Source: Pengzhenrongella frigida (GTDB lineage: Bacteria; Actinomycetota; Actinomycetes; Actinomycetales; Cellulomonadaceae). Taken from it: a stretch of DNA of 55,683 nt. The translations under genes were made by a program, and so were the position numbers. Under the pieces are notes generated by a model. That model was not told the DNA's origin. It searched no databases and saw only the letters and a program-made list of their open reading frames with translations. This document shows positions 32,126 through 42,276 of the stretch, piece after piece (position 1 is the first letter of the stretch; every line of letters starts with the position of its first letter). Location of the stretch: the NCBI RefSeq assembly GCF_004168625.1, contig NZ_SDWW01000028.1, positions 1-55,683 on the forward strand, read 5' to 3'.

Positions 32126-32899
32126 GTGCTGGTGCTAGGGGTGTGCAGTCTCAAGGGTGGTGTGGGGAAGACCTCGGTGACCCTCGGCCTCGCGTCGGCC
32201 GCCGCCGCCAGGGGGGTGCGCACCCTGGTGATCGATCTCGACCCGCAGGGCGACACGACCATGGCGCTGGGTGCCGACAGCACCGACCGGCTCGATGTCG
32301 CGGCGGTGCTCGACGACCCGCGCTCGTCGGTGGTCGACCGCTCGATCGCCCCGAGCGCCTGGGCGCCCGACGGGCTCGACGTGATGCTGGGCTCCGCGCG
32401 CTCGGCGGCGCACGACGGGCCCGGGTCCGACGAGGATCTCGACCGGCTCGCGTTCGCGCTCTCGTTCGTCGGCGACTACGAGCTCGTCCTGATCGACTGC
32501 CCGCCCTCGTTGGGTGGCCTCACGAAGGCGGGCCTGATGGCCTGCGACCGCGCCGTGATCGTCACCGAGCCCGGGCTGTTCGCCGTGATGGCCGTCGGGC
32601 GCGCCATGCGCACGATCGACGAGCTCCGCCGCGGTCCGGCCCGCGAGCTCCAACCGCTCGGCATCATCGTGAACCGGGTCCGGGGCCGCTCGGTCGAGCA
32701 GACCTACCGGCTCGACGAGCTCAAGACGCTGTATGGCCCGCTGGTGCTCTCCCCGGCCATCCCGGAGCGCGCAGCGCTGCAGCAGGCACAAGGAGCCGCC
32801 CGCGGGTTGCACTCGTGGCCGGGGGCCTCGGCCGCCGAGCTGGCAGATATGTTCGACCAGCTGCTCGACCGGGTGCTGCGCGCGCCGCGCACCAACTGA
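32126..32899 (+). CDS. orphan ParA-family ATPase
   Basis: 257-residue deviant-Walker ATPase: KGGVGKT in the first 16 residues, LVIDLDPQGDTT (Walker A'), LVLIDCPPSLG (Walker B) and the VNRVRGRS loop. No parB gene or parS cluster lies near, so this is an orphan ParA that may position something other than the origin. Its place beside the ftsR-garA cluster recalls orphan ParA proteins linked to division such as PldP of Corynebacterium, but orthology is inference. Confidence 0.88.
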   Translation: MLVLGVCSLKGGVGKTSVTLGLASAAAARGVRTLVIDLDPQGDTTMALGADSTDRLDVAAVLDDPRSSVVDRSIAPSAWAPDGLDVMLGSARSAAHDGPGSDEDLDRLAFALSFVGDYELVLIDCPPSLGGLTKAGLMACDRAVIVTEPGLFAVMAVGRAMRTIDELRRGPARELQPLGIIVNRVRGRSVEQTYRLDELKTLYGPLVLSPAIPERAALQQAQGAARGLHSWPGASAAELADMFDQLLDRVLRAPRTN

Positions 32900-33024
32900 C
32901 GCGGGGCCGTCCAGGAACTGGCCGCCGCCCGGGACCCAGGAGCCGTCCGGAACGCTGATGCCGCCCGGGAGCCAGGCGGCGGGTATGACCCCGCGAGCGG
33001 GTGCTGATCAGTGAGCGGTGCTGA

Positions 33025-33606
33025 TCAGCCGGCGGTGCGGGCGTGTCGACGCTGGGCGAGCTCGTCGTTCGCGCCGTTGGTGGGGCTGTCCTCGAGGCGC
33101 TCGGTCGGCAGGGCCGCCAGCGTGCCCTCGACCTCGCGCCAGACGCGGCCGACGGCGATGCCGAAGACGCCCTGACCGCCCTGCACCAGGTCGAAGACCT
33201 CGTCGGCGGACGTGCACTCGTACACGGAGGCGCCGTCGGACATCAGCGTGATCTGCGCGAGATCGTCCACGCCGCGCTCGCGCAGGTGCGCCACTGCCGT
33301 ACGGATCTGCTGCAGGGACACGCCCGTGTCGAGGAGCCGCTTGACGACCTTGAGCACGAGGATGTCGCGGAAGCTGTACAGCCGCTGCGTCCCGGAACCG
33401 GTCGCGGTGCGGATCGTCGGCTCGACCAGTCCGGTGCGGGCCCAGTAGTCGAGCTGGCGGTAGGTGATCCCCGCCGCCCGGCAGGCCGTCGGGCCGCGGT
33501 AGCCGGTCGTGGTGTCGAGGTCGGGAAGCTCATCGCCGAAGAGCAGGCCCTGCGCGCGCTGCGGGACCCTGCCTGCGGCGTCCCCTGTCTCGCCGGTGCC
33601 GCTCAC
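33025..33606 (-). CDS. MerR-family regulator (Rv1830-like)
   Basis: 193 residues. The MerR helix-turn-helix (YRGPTACRAAGITYRQLDYW, then TGSGTQRLYSFRDILVLKVVKRL) is followed by an effector-like domain (DGASVYECTSADEVFDLV). In Mycobacterium tuberculosis the gene order Rv1827-Rv1830 is garA, ftsR-like, bifunctional nuclease, MerR, as here. GTG 33606 is preferred because GGAGGA precedes it by three to four bases; the longer frame to 33681 lacks a ribosome site. Gap 32900-33024 has only a GGTGCTGATCA direct repeat. Confidence 0.88.
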   Translation of the reverse strand: MSGTGETGDAAGRVPQRAQGLLFGDELPDLDTTTGYRGPTACRAAGITYRQLDYWARTGLVEPTIRTATGSGTQRLYSFRDILVLKVVKRLLDTGVSLQQIRTAVAHLRERGVDDLAQITLMSDGASVYECTSADEVFDLVQGGQGVFGIAVGRVWREVEGTLAALPTERLEDSPTNGANDELAQRRHARTAG

Positions 33607-33720
33607 GGGTCCTCCATCTGGCCGTTGCACGCATCCGCCGAAGATGTCGGCGCTCGTCTCCCGGCTCGGCGCGCCCTGCAAAGGCCGCGCGTGAGTCGGG
33701 GTGCTTCGGATGTCAGTGCA

Positions 33721-33749
33721 ACGCTAGGCCGCGCCGGTAGGGCAGTCAA
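33721..33749 (-). promoter_or_regulatory. housekeeping-type promoter of the merR gene
   Basis: On the minus strand TTGACT (33749 to 33744), a 17-base spacer and TAGCGT (33726 to 33721) give a near-consensus promoter with an untranslated leader of about 105 bases. Confidence 0.6.
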
Positions 33750-33827
33750 CGACGCCGCGCCGTGGCCGAGCGAGCGGGTTGTCGTGGCGCAGGTCTCACC
33801 GCCGGGCCACGGCGGGTGCCGCCGCGC

Positions 33828-34343
33828 TCACCCGCCGGGAGGTGCGGGGTTCTCGCCGGTGTCGAAGTCCTCCGGGGTGACCTGTTCGAGGAACTCGCGG
33901 AACCGTTCGAGCTCCTGCTCCGCGGGCCCCGCCGATGCCTCGACCCCGGCGATCGCGACGACCTCCGCCGAGCAGAGCACCGGGCTTCCGGTGCGCACCG
34001 CGAGAGCGATGGCATCGGACGCCCGCGAGTCGACCCGGACCCCGGTGGTGAGCACGAGCTCGGCATGGAAGACGCCGTCGGTGAGGCTCGTGATCTCGAT
34101 ACGTACGAGCCCGACGCCGAGCGCCGCCAGCACGTCACGCAGCAGGTCGTGCGTCATCGGACGGGGCGGGACGATGCCGGCCTGGGCGGCCGCGATGGCG
34201 CTGGCCTCGTTCGGCCCGATGAGGATCGGGACCAGAAGCTCGGCCGCCGGGTCGAGCAGGAGCACGACGATCTCGTCGTCGAGGCGGTGCTGGCGCACAC
34301 CGACGACCTCCACCGGGACCAGTTCCTCGTCGTCTCCCGTCAC
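33828..34343 (-). CDS. bifunctional nuclease family protein (DUF151)
   Basis: 171-residue BFN-domain protein: VGVRQHRLDDEIVVLLLD, LVPILIGPNEASAIAAA and the conserved DSRASDAIALAVRTGSPVL. The family is named for plant nucleases; its activity in bacteria is unproven. Corresponds by context to Rv1829. GTG 34343 has TAGCGT six bases upstream (34355 to 34350), again leaderless spacing. Confidence 0.88.
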   Translation of the reverse strand: MTGDDEELVPVEVVGVRQHRLDDEIVVLLLDPAAELLVPILIGPNEASAIAAAQAGIVPPRPMTHDLLRDVLAALGVGLVRIEITSLTDGVFHAELVLTTGVRVDSRASDAIALAVRTGSPVLCSAEVVAIAGVEASAGPAEQELERFREFLEQVTPEDFDTGENPAPPGG

Positions 34344-34349
34344 AGCTCC

Positions 34350-34355
34350 ACGCTA
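34350..34355 (-). promoter_or_regulatory. -10 element of a leaderless DUF151 gene promoter
   Basis: TAGCGT on the minus strand ends six bases before GTG 34343; GGAG within those six bases is too close to act as a ribosome site. Confidence 0.4.
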
Positions 34356-34380
34356 CGGCCTTCGTCCCCTTCTGGGGGAA

Positions 34381-35163
34381 TCAGGGTGAGAGTTCGGTGA
34401 CGCCGGCGCGGACGAGCACCGTGTGCAGCTGGCTGCACAGCTCGCCGACCTCGGCCGCGAGGGTTCCCGCGCGGGCCCGCGACGACGCCGCGTGCTGTCC
34501 GCGCCACGGCGCGACGACCTGGTCGACCAGGTCCACCTGCCGCTCGGCCGCCGTGCGGAACGCCCGCAGGTGCCGGGTGTCGATCCCGTGCTCGTTCAGG
34601 GCCGCGGCCAGCGCGACGACGTCGCGCGACCAGGGGTCGAAGTACCCCCGCGCGGTCGGACGCAGCACGCCCGCCTCGACGAGCGCCACGACGAAATCCT
34701 CGGGGACGCCGGCATCGGCGGCCAGGCCGGCGGTCGTCCATCGGCCGGCGATCGCGGGCCGATGGGCGCCGTCGGCCGTCGCGAGCCGCGCCGGGGCGGG
34801 CGCCGCGCTCTCGTCACCGAGGTCCAAGGCGTCGAGCTGTTCGCCGATCACCTTGAGCGGGAGGTACCGGTCGCGCTGCTGGCGCAGCACGAACCGCAGG
34901 CGCTCGACGTCGGCCGGGCTGTACTGGCGGTAGCCCGACGCGGAGCGCACCGGCTCGACCAGACCCTGCTCCTCGAGGAACCGGAGCTTGGAGTTGGTCA
35001 CCGCGGGAAACTCGAGCTGAAGAGCTCCGAGAACGTCGGAGATCCGCATGGACGCCTTGCGGGACACCCCGCGCGGCCAGGGTTCGACGATGTGCGGACG
35101 GGCAGGTGCCGTGGGGTCGAGCAGGGCGCGGGTCTCCTGCAACGGACCCCGAGAGACGCTCAT
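34381..35163 (-). CDS. ftsR: MerR-family transcription factor FtsR
   Basis: 260 residues. FtsR of Corynebacterium glutamicum (Rv1828 in M. tuberculosis) activates ftsZ. The winged helix (MRISDVLGALQLEFPAVTNS, then FLEEQGLVEPVRSASGYRQY) is followed by a helix and a second, C-terminal domain that starts TTAGLAADAGVPEDFV, the double-domain architecture of this subfamily. A 38-residue N-terminal extension precedes MRISDVL; a shorter start at that Met is possible. It follows garA after 56 bases. Assignment rests on domain layout and conserved order. Confidence 0.87.
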   Translation of the reverse strand: MSVSRGPLQETRALLDPTAPARPHIVEPWPRGVSRKASMRISDVLGALQLEFPAVTNSKLRFLEEQGLVEPVRSASGYRQYSPADVERLRFVLRQQRDRYLPLKVIGEQLDALDLGDESAAPAPARLATADGAHRPAIAGRWTTAGLAADAGVPEDFVVALVEAGVLRPTARGYFDPWSRDVVALAAALNEHGIDTRHLRAFRTAAERQVDLVDQVVAPWRGQHAASSRARAGTLAAEVGELCSQLHTVLVRAGVTELSP

Positions 35164-35219
35164 CGCGCCCCGTTCACACGGTGCCGATGTGTCGACGCGA
35201 CCTCACGCACGACTGCCGC

Positions 35220-35753
35220 TCACTGCCCAGACATCGGGCCGGGCGCCCCACCGCTCTCGCGTCCCGGACTCGGGTGGAAGGTCAGTCGGTACTTGCCGAT
35301 CTGGACCTCGTCGCCCGACCGGAGCACGGCGGAGTCGATCCGGTTGCGGTTGATGTAGGTGCCGTTGAGCGAACCGATGTCCCGGACCACGAAGTCGTCA
35401 CCCTCGCGGACGAACTCCGCGTGCCGACGCGACACGGTCACGTCGTCGAGGAAGATGTCGGCGTCGACGCTGCGGCCCGCCACGGTCTTCTCGGCGTCCA
35501 GCAGGAACCGGGCCCCGGCGCTCGGGCCGCGCTGCATGATCAGCAGTGCCGACGTGCGCGGCAGCGCGGCGACAGCGGCACGCTCCTCGCCGGACAGCCC
35601 CGGCGCCGCGACCGCATCGGCTTCGACCGCCTCGAGCTGGCCCAGGCTGATGGTGGTGTCGCCGGCCCCGCGTGGCGCGTTCGCCTGCAACGGCGCACGA
35701 CCCGGTACGCCCTCGCCCGCATCGGGTGGGGATACCTGTGGGTCGTCCATCAT
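35220..35753 (-). CDS. garA: FHA-domain protein GarA/OdhI
   Basis: Phospho-switch protein that inhibits 2-oxoglutarate dehydrogenase and tunes glutamate metabolism; it is phosphorylated by PknG/PknB at a pair of threonines near the N-terminus. The FHA domain (VAGRSVDADIFLDDVTVSRR, HAEF, SLNGTYINR) fills the last 100 residues. The switch motif reads GDTTISLGQ instead of the ETTSVF of M. tuberculosis and Corynebacterium. ATG 35753 is preferred (GGGAGG four bases upstream; 177 residues); ATG 35789 in frame has no ribosome site. TAGGCT (35821 to 35816) may be the -10. Confidence 0.88.
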   Translation of the reverse strand: MMDDPQVSPPDAGEGVPGRAPLQANAPRGAGDTTISLGQLEAVEADAVAAPGLSGEERAAVAALPRTSALLIMQRGPSAGARFLLDAEKTVAGRSVDADIFLDDVTVSRRHAEFVREGDDFVVRDIGSLNGTYINRNRIDSAVLRSGDEVQIGKYRLTFHPSPGRESGGAPGPMSGQ

Positions 35754-35847
35754 CGCGCCTCCCGGGAGGTGAACAGAGAAATCAGACATCGGCTTGTGGC
35801 TCGGGGACTGCCCTTAGCCTATGCGGACCGGCGCGGGGTCGCAGCCC

Positions 35848-36693
35848 TCAACCCGCCCCGATCGGCGCGGGTGTGGCGAACTCGGGCTCCGACACCGTCC
35901 GCGTGGCGGTGATCTGGATCTTGTCGCGTGCCACCGGGGATCCACGTCCGCCGGCGTTCCGGACCGCGGCCATGGCGCCCCCAGGGATCTCGAGCGCGGT
36001 GGGGGCCAGCGCCGCGGGATCGCCGATGGCGAGCCAGTGGTACGGGGGGGTCAGGAGCATGCCGTCGATCTCGACCCCGTCGTCGGTGTCCACGAAGTAG
36101 CTGCTCGCCACGACGCGTTGCTCGTTGACCTGGATCGCCTCGGCGCCGGCGTTACGCATCTCCTCGAGCACGTTGAACAGCGTCAACGCGGGGATCGTGC
36201 CGGTGGACTCGGTGATCGTGACCTCGATGCCAGGCCCTTCGGCGGGGAGCCGGCCCGACAGGATCCCCAGGGTGGTCGCGGTCTTGGTCGCCGCGTCGAG
36301 CGCCGCCTGCTGCTGGTCGGACCCGCTGAGGAGCTCCTGACGGCTGCGCTCCAGGGCAGCAGCCTCACGCTCGAGATCGGCGGTGCGCTGTGCGGTCTCG
36401 TCGAGGATCCGCACCAGGTCGGACTGCCCGAGGGCGGAGAGTCCCTCGACGTTGGTCTGGCGGACCTGAACGACGAGGGCGAACCCGAGCAGCGCGCACA
36501 GCAGGGCGACGAAGAACTGTGCCCGGCTCGCGCGCGGTCTGCCCGCAGCCCACAGCGTGCGTGGACCGGACGGCCCCGCCGGCGTCGAACCCGCAGCGTG
36601 CTCGTCGTCCGACGGGGTCGTCGGGGGCACTGCCGCCGGGACGGCCGGGATCATGTCGGTCGCCGCCTCGCTGCGGTGCTCGCCGGGCACCAT
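35848..36693 (-). CDS. DUF881 membrane-anchored protein (first copy)
   Basis: 281 residues: a cytoplasmic Pro/Ala-rich N-terminus, one transmembrane segment (FFVALLCALLGFALVVQV), a short coiled coil (LDETAQRTADLEREAAALER) and the extracytoplasmic DUF881 domain (GPGIEVTITESTG, then MRNAGAEAIQVNEQRV, DGVEIDGMLLTPPY, LEIPGGAMAAVRNAGG). Function unknown. Its start shares one base with the sbp stop. In mycobacteria a gcvH gene separates this copy from garA; here only 94 bases lie between. Confidence 0.87.
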   Translation of the reverse strand: MVPGEHRSEAATDMIPAVPAAVPPTTPSDDEHAAGSTPAGPSGPRTLWAAGRPRASRAQFFVALLCALLGFALVVQVRQTNVEGLSALGQSDLVRILDETAQRTADLEREAAALERSRQELLSGSDQQQAALDAATKTATTLGILSGRLPAEGPGIEVTITESTGTIPALTLFNVLEEMRNAGAEAIQVNEQRVVASSYFVDTDDGVEIDGMLLTPPYHWLAIGDPAALAPTALEIPGGAMAAVRNAGGRGSPVARDKIQITATRTVSEPEFATPAPIGAG

Positions 36694-37025
36694 CAGGCCT
36701 TGAGGACGTGGCGGCGGATCGCCGCGGCGTTGGAGAAGATCCGGATCCCGAGCACCACGACGACGGCCGTCGAGAGCTGTGTCCCGACGCCCAGCTGGTC
36801 GCCCAGGAAGACGATGAGGGCGGCCACCACGACGTTCGAGAGGAACGACACCAGGAACACCCGGTCGTTGAAGATGCCGTCGAGCATGGCGCGCAGGCCC
36901 CCGAACAGCGCGTCGAGAGCGGCCACGACCGCGATCGGAAGGTACGGCTGCAACGACGTCGGCACGGTTGGCTCAAGAACCAGGCCGGCGACGACCCCGA
37001 TGATCAGACCCAGCACCGCGATCAC
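36693..37025 (-). CDS. sbp: small basic protein (DUF1290)
   Basis: 110-residue membrane protein with three to four hydrophobic segments, characteristic of the SBP family (MIAVLGLIIGVVAGLVLEP, PYLPIAVVAALDALFGGLRA, FLGDQLGVGTQL). Function unknown; always found beside DUF881 genes and near division genes in Gram-positives. AAAGGAG seven bases before GTG 37025 is a good ribosome site. Overlaps the upstream DUF881 stop by four bases. Confidence 0.9.
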   Translation of the reverse strand: MIAVLGLIIGVVAGLVLEPTVPTSLQPYLPIAVVAALDALFGGLRAMLDGIFNDRVFLVSFLSNVVVAALIVFLGDQLGVGTQLSTAVVVVLGIRIFSNAAAIRRHVLKA

Positions 37026-37945
37026 GGCTCAACTCCTTTGACGGTGGGGCTCGACGATGCCATAGTCCCGGCCTCGGTCGTGGTCGGCAGCCGCGCGGAC
37101 CACAGCCGGGTGCTCGATGCCGCCGGCAGCTCGAGGCTGTCCTCGCTCGAGAACCTGCTGCCGATCCCGTAGTTGTTGCGGAGCGTGGACAGGTGCTGCC
37201 CCGCATCGGTGCGCGCGAACCTGGTCTCGAGGTCCGCGGGGTCACCGATCGCCTCGACCACGTACGGGCCCGAGAGCGGGACGAGATCGACCAGGATCGC
37301 GCTGCCCGCGCTGCGGATCGCGGTCACGGCGGAGAGGCGGTGCCCGTTGATCGCGATCGCCTCCGCGCCTGACGCCCAGAGCCCGTTGACCGTGACCTGG
37401 AGGTCGCCGTCCTGCACCCGCTCATTGGGGTTCGCCCGCTCCAGGTCTTCCCGCGCGGCGGCCGAGTCCTCAACCGTGAGCCGGAGCCCGGGCCCGTTCA
37501 CGGCCACCGCCCCCGAGCTCACGCCGTCCGACGCGACGCGCGCGAGCGAGGCTGGATCGCGGTCGCCGAGCGCCGCGGCCTGCAGCTCGGCGATCTCCTG
37601 CGTGCGCTCCGCGTTGTCCTCCTCGAACTGCTCGGCGACGGCGGACCGCTCCTCGATCTGCTCCTCGAGCAGCGCGCGGGCCTGGGCGACGGCCGGCTCG
37701 GGGGCGCGCAGATCGGCGGCCGCGGCGGCCGTGACCAGACCGAGCGCGATGGCCAGCAGGAAGTGCCAGGCCGTGTGCAGCGGGCGGACGGGCGGGTTGC
37801 CGGCGGCGCGACGCCGGTCGGCGGCCTGTTGGTAGCCCGGGTCGAGGGGCTTGAGCATGACCTCGTTGAGGAGCGTCATCGACGCGTCGACGGGTCGGGC
37901 GGACGCAGGGCTCGGGGGCGCGCCCTGAGGTGGGCGCGTCGTCAT
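37022..37945 (-). CDS. DUF881 membrane-anchored protein (second copy)
   Basis: 307 residues, paralogue of the other DUF881 protein two genes away: one transmembrane segment (FLLAIALGLVTAAAAADL), a coiled coil (ARALLEEQIEERSAVAEQF, then EEDNAERTQEIAELQ) and the DUF881 domain (NGPGLRLTVEDSA, VNGLWASGAEAIAINGHRL, SGPYVVEAIGDP). Start ATG 37945 overlaps the pgsA stop by four bases. The pgsA-DUF881-sbp-DUF881 chain is one operon. Confidence 0.87.
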   Translation of the reverse strand: MTTRPPQGAPPSPASARPVDASMTLLNEVMLKPLDPGYQQAADRRRAAGNPPVRPLHTAWHFLLAIALGLVTAAAAADLRAPEPAVAQARALLEEQIEERSAVAEQFEEDNAERTQEIAELQAAALGDRDPASLARVASDGVSSGAVAVNGPGLRLTVEDSAAAREDLERANPNERVQDGDLQVTVNGLWASGAEAIAINGHRLSAVTAIRSAGSAILVDLVPLSGPYVVEAIGDPADLETRFARTDAGQHLSTLRNNYGIGSRFSSEDSLELPAASSTRLWSARLPTTTEAGTMASSSPTVKGVEP

Positions 37946-38526
37946 GCCGTGACCTGAGGCTGACGGAGCAGGGCGCGCGCCTGGGCGAAGTAGAGCAGTG
38001 CGGCGAACCAGTAGAGCCCGACGCCCCACCACGCGAAGGCCCAGCCGAGCGCGGATGCGACCGTCCCGACCGGTCCGCTCCACTCGGCGAGCAGCAGGAG
38101 GGGGAACGCATACAGCAGCGCGAACGTGCCGGCCTTGCCCGCGAAGTGCACCGGCAGGGGGCCGTAGCCGTGGCGCGCGAGCACCGGCAGCAGGCCGGCG
38201 AGCAGCACGTCGCGTCCGACGAGCACGACCACGAGCCACACCGGGACGACGTCACGCAGGGCGAGACCGATCAGGGTCACGAGGATGAACAGCCGGTCGG
38301 CGGCGGGATCCAGGAGCTGTCCGAGCCGGGAGACCTGGTTGAAGCGCCGCGCGATCAGGCCGTCGAGCCAGTCGCTCGCACCGGAGACCGCGAGCACCGC
38401 GAGGGCCCAGATGTCCTCACCCTGGACGATCAGGACGGCAAAGACCGGCACGAGCGCGAGCCGGCCGAAGCTGATCACATTGGGGACGGTGAGCACGCGG
38501 CTGCTGACCTCTAGCTCGCGTGCCAC
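37942..38526 (-). CDS. pgsA: CDP-alcohol phosphatidyltransferase (PgsA family)
   Basis: Joins CDP-diacylglycerol to an alcohol such as glycerol 3-phosphate in phospholipid synthesis. 194 residues with the full signature DWLDGLIAR then RLGQLLDPAADR, and five to six transmembrane segments. It corresponds by position to pgsA2 (Rv1822) of M. tuberculosis; the acceptor alcohol is not certain. GTG 38526 is used: GGGGGAG lies just upstream, and TAGGAT (38581 to 38576) would start transcription after the alternative GTG 38574. Confidence 0.88.
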   Translation of the reverse strand: MARELEVSSRVLTVPNVISFGRLALVPVFAVLIVQGEDIWALAVLAVSGASDWLDGLIARRFNQVSRLGQLLDPAADRLFILVTLIGLALRDVVPVWLVVVLVGRDVLLAGLLPVLARHGYGPLPVHFAGKAGTFALLYAFPLLLLAEWSGPVGTVASALGWAFAWWGVGLYWFAALLYFAQARALLRQPQVTA

Positions 38527-38629
38527 TGCTCCCCCGTCGATGTCGCGACCCGCCTGTGGGCCGTACTGATTCACGATCCTAAGGGAACCGTGCCTGGTCA
38601 CAGCCCGCAAGGACCGGCGCTTCGGTGGC

Positions 38630-39679
38630 CTACGGGCGCAGCATCGTCTTGATCGCGCGACGCTCGTCCATCGCGGCGTAGCCCTCGGCGACGGCGTCGA
38701 GCGGAAGGGTGAGGTCGAAGACGCGGCCCGGATCGATCGAGCCGTCGAGCACGTCCGCGAGCAGCTCGGGCAGATAGGCGCGTACCGGCGCGACGCCGCC
38801 CGCGACGTTGAGGTTCGCCCCGAACATCTGCCCGATGGGCAGCTCCGGACCGCCCGCCGGGACCCCGACGTACCCGACGAATCCGCCAGGGCGGGTGGAG
38901 TCGAGCGCCTGCTGCATCGACTCACGGGTGCCGACGCACTCCAGGACGGCATCGGCTCCGATACCTCCGAGCAGCTCGAGCACGGCGGCCACCCCGGCGG
39001 GTCCGCGCTCGGCCACGATGTCCGTCGCCCCGAACTCCCGGGCCACGGCCTGCCGGTCGGCGTGCCGCGACATGGCCACGATGCGGCCGGCGCCGAGGCG
39101 CGCGGAGGCAAGGACCGCGCACAGCCCGACGGCACCGTCGCCCACGACGACGACGGTCGAACCGGGGCCGACGCGCGCGGAGATGGCGGCGTGGTGGCCG
39201 GTCCCCATCACGTCGGAGAGCGCCAGCAGGCTCGGGATGAGCTCGTCGGAGGGGTAGGTCGGCGTCGCGACGAGGTTCGCGTCGGCGAACGGGGTGCGGA
39301 CCAGCTCGCCCTGTGCGCCGTCGACGAGCAGGCCCTCATGGTCGAGGCCGCCCCACATCACGCCGTGCACGCACGAGGTCGGGAAGCCGTTCAGGCAGTG
39401 CGGGCAGGTGCCGTCGCCCAACGCGAACGGCGCGATCACGAAGTCGCCGGGGCGCACGGTCGTGACGTCGGCGCCGATGGCCTCGACGACCCCGACCAGC
39501 TCGTGGCCGATCCGGCGCGGTTTGGCCGTGGGTCGGATCCCGCGGTAGCCCCACAGGTCCGAGCCGCACACGCACGCCGCGACCACACGCACGATCGCGT
39601 CGGTCGGTCGGTGCAGGACGGGGTCCAGGACCTGCTCGAGGCGGACGTCTTTCGGGCCGTGCAGAACGGTGGCGCGCAT
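38630..39679 (-). CDS. zinc-dependent alcohol dehydrogenase
   Basis: 349-residue medium-chain dehydrogenase. Catalytic zinc Cys in CVCGSDLWGY, GHELVGVVEAIG, structural region GTCPHCLNGFPTSCVHG (three Cys, as in the IMP/threonine-dehydrogenase-like group) and Rossmann motif VVVVGDGAVGLCAVL. Substrate not predictable. Divergent from the CoA-binding gene, with both starts inside a shared 14-base inverted repeat. Confidence 0.88.
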   Translation of the reverse strand: MRATVLHGPKDVRLEQVLDPVLHRPTDAIVRVVAACVCGSDLWGYRGIRPTAKPRRIGHELVGVVEAIGADVTTVRPGDFVIAPFALGDGTCPHCLNGFPTSCVHGVMWGGLDHEGLLVDGAQGELVRTPFADANLVATPTYPSDELIPSLLALSDVMGTGHHAAISARVGPGSTVVVVGDGAVGLCAVLASARLGAGRIVAMSRHADRQAVAREFGATDIVAERGPAGVAAVLELLGGIGADAVLECVGTRESMQQALDSTRPGGFVGYVGVPAGGPELPIGQMFGANLNVAGGVAPVRAYLPELLADVLDGSIDPGRVFDLTLPLDAVAEGYAAMDERRAIKTMLRP

Positions 39680-39764
39680 GGCGTCACCCTACGGTGGGCG
39701 CGGTGCCGCCGGGGCCGCCAGTGGTTCTCTCGGCCACGGGCCGGTGTGGCAGGGTGACGCCATG
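39677..39764. promoter_or_regulatory. divergent leaderless promoters in a 14-base inverted repeat
   Basis: CATGGCGTCACCCT at 39677-39690 is the exact reverse complement of AGGGTGACGCCATG at 39751-39764. Each arm holds a start codon and its -10 hexamer: TAGGGT on the minus strand for the dehydrogenase, CAGGGT on the plus strand for the CoA-binding protein, each six bases from ATG. Confidence 0.55.
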
Positions 39765-40178
39765 TCTCACGTGAACGATCCCGCGGTGGTGCAGCGCCTG
39801 CTCACGACCCCCGCCCGCTGGGCCGTGGTGGGGCTGTCCACGAACCGCGCGCGGGCCGCGTACGAGGTGGCCGCCTACGTCCAGGGCGCCCTCGGGATGA
39901 CGATCGTCCCGGTGCACCCGGCCGCCGCGACCGTGCATGGTGAGGTGGGCTACGCCAGCCTCGGGGACGTGCCCGGGCCGGTCGGCGTCGTGGACGTCTT
40001 CGTGAACTCCGCCCTGGCAGGCGACGTGGTCGACCAGGTGATCGCCGTCGGTGCCGGTGCGGTCTGGCTGCAGCTCGGAGTGGTCGACGAGGCCGCGGCG
40101 GCCCGGGCCCGGTCCGCCGGGCTCGATGTGGTCATGGACCTGTGCCCCATGATCGAGGCGCCGCGGTTCGGCCTCTAG
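39762..40178 (+). CDS. CoA-binding domain protein
   Basis: 138-residue single Rossmann domain of the CoA_binding_2/YccU type: WAVVGLSTNRARAAYEVAAY, VDVFVNSALAGDVVDQVIAVG, VWLQLGVVDEAAA and VMDLCPMIE. Thought to bind CoA; function unknown. ATG 39762 is used, since upstream in-frame sequence to 39669 is inside the divergent promoter. Confidence 0.87.
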   Translation: MSHVNDPAVVQRLLTTPARWAVVGLSTNRARAAYEVAAYVQGALGMTIVPVHPAAATVHGEVGYASLGDVPGPVGVVDVFVNSALAGDVVDQVIAVGAGAVWLQLGVVDEAAAARARSAGLDVVMDLCPMIEAPRFGL

Positions 40179-40245
40179 CCCGCCCCCGGCCCCACGATTC
40201 GCCGTGCGTGAGCGACGTCACCACCGAGCTATGCCCGGCGTCCGG

Positions 40246-40401
40246 TAGACTCATCGTCGAATCTGGAGTTCGTCGCGTAATCCCTCATGTGTCTGTGCCG
40301 GTGGTTCGACCACCTGTGTGTTCGGGGATGGCGACCATGCGGTCCGCTACCTGGCACCCGTTACAAGACTCCGCTATGCGACGGAATGGTTCTTAAACCA
40401 C
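40246..40401 (+). promoter_or_regulatory. promoter and long structured leader of the RNA helicase gene
   Basis: TAGACT (40246-40251) is a good -10; transcription from about 40258 gives a leader near 145 bases. It holds a perfect hairpin GGTGGT, loop TCG, ACCACC (40300-40314), and a markedly AT-richer end (GTTACAAGACTCC, TTCTTAAACCAC) before the ATG. Long leaders are typical of cold-induced DEAD-box helicase mRNAs. No Shine-Dalgarno sequence lies close to the ATG. Confidence 0.5.
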
Positions 40402-42264
<1,863 letters not shown>

Positions 42265-42276
42265 GACACCGGCCCT

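Noticed and set aside
40318-40401. N-terminal extension of the RNA helicase (MFGDGDHAVRYLAP)
   Set aside because: Contains TTA, AGA and ACA codons atypical of genes here and lies in the structured leader.
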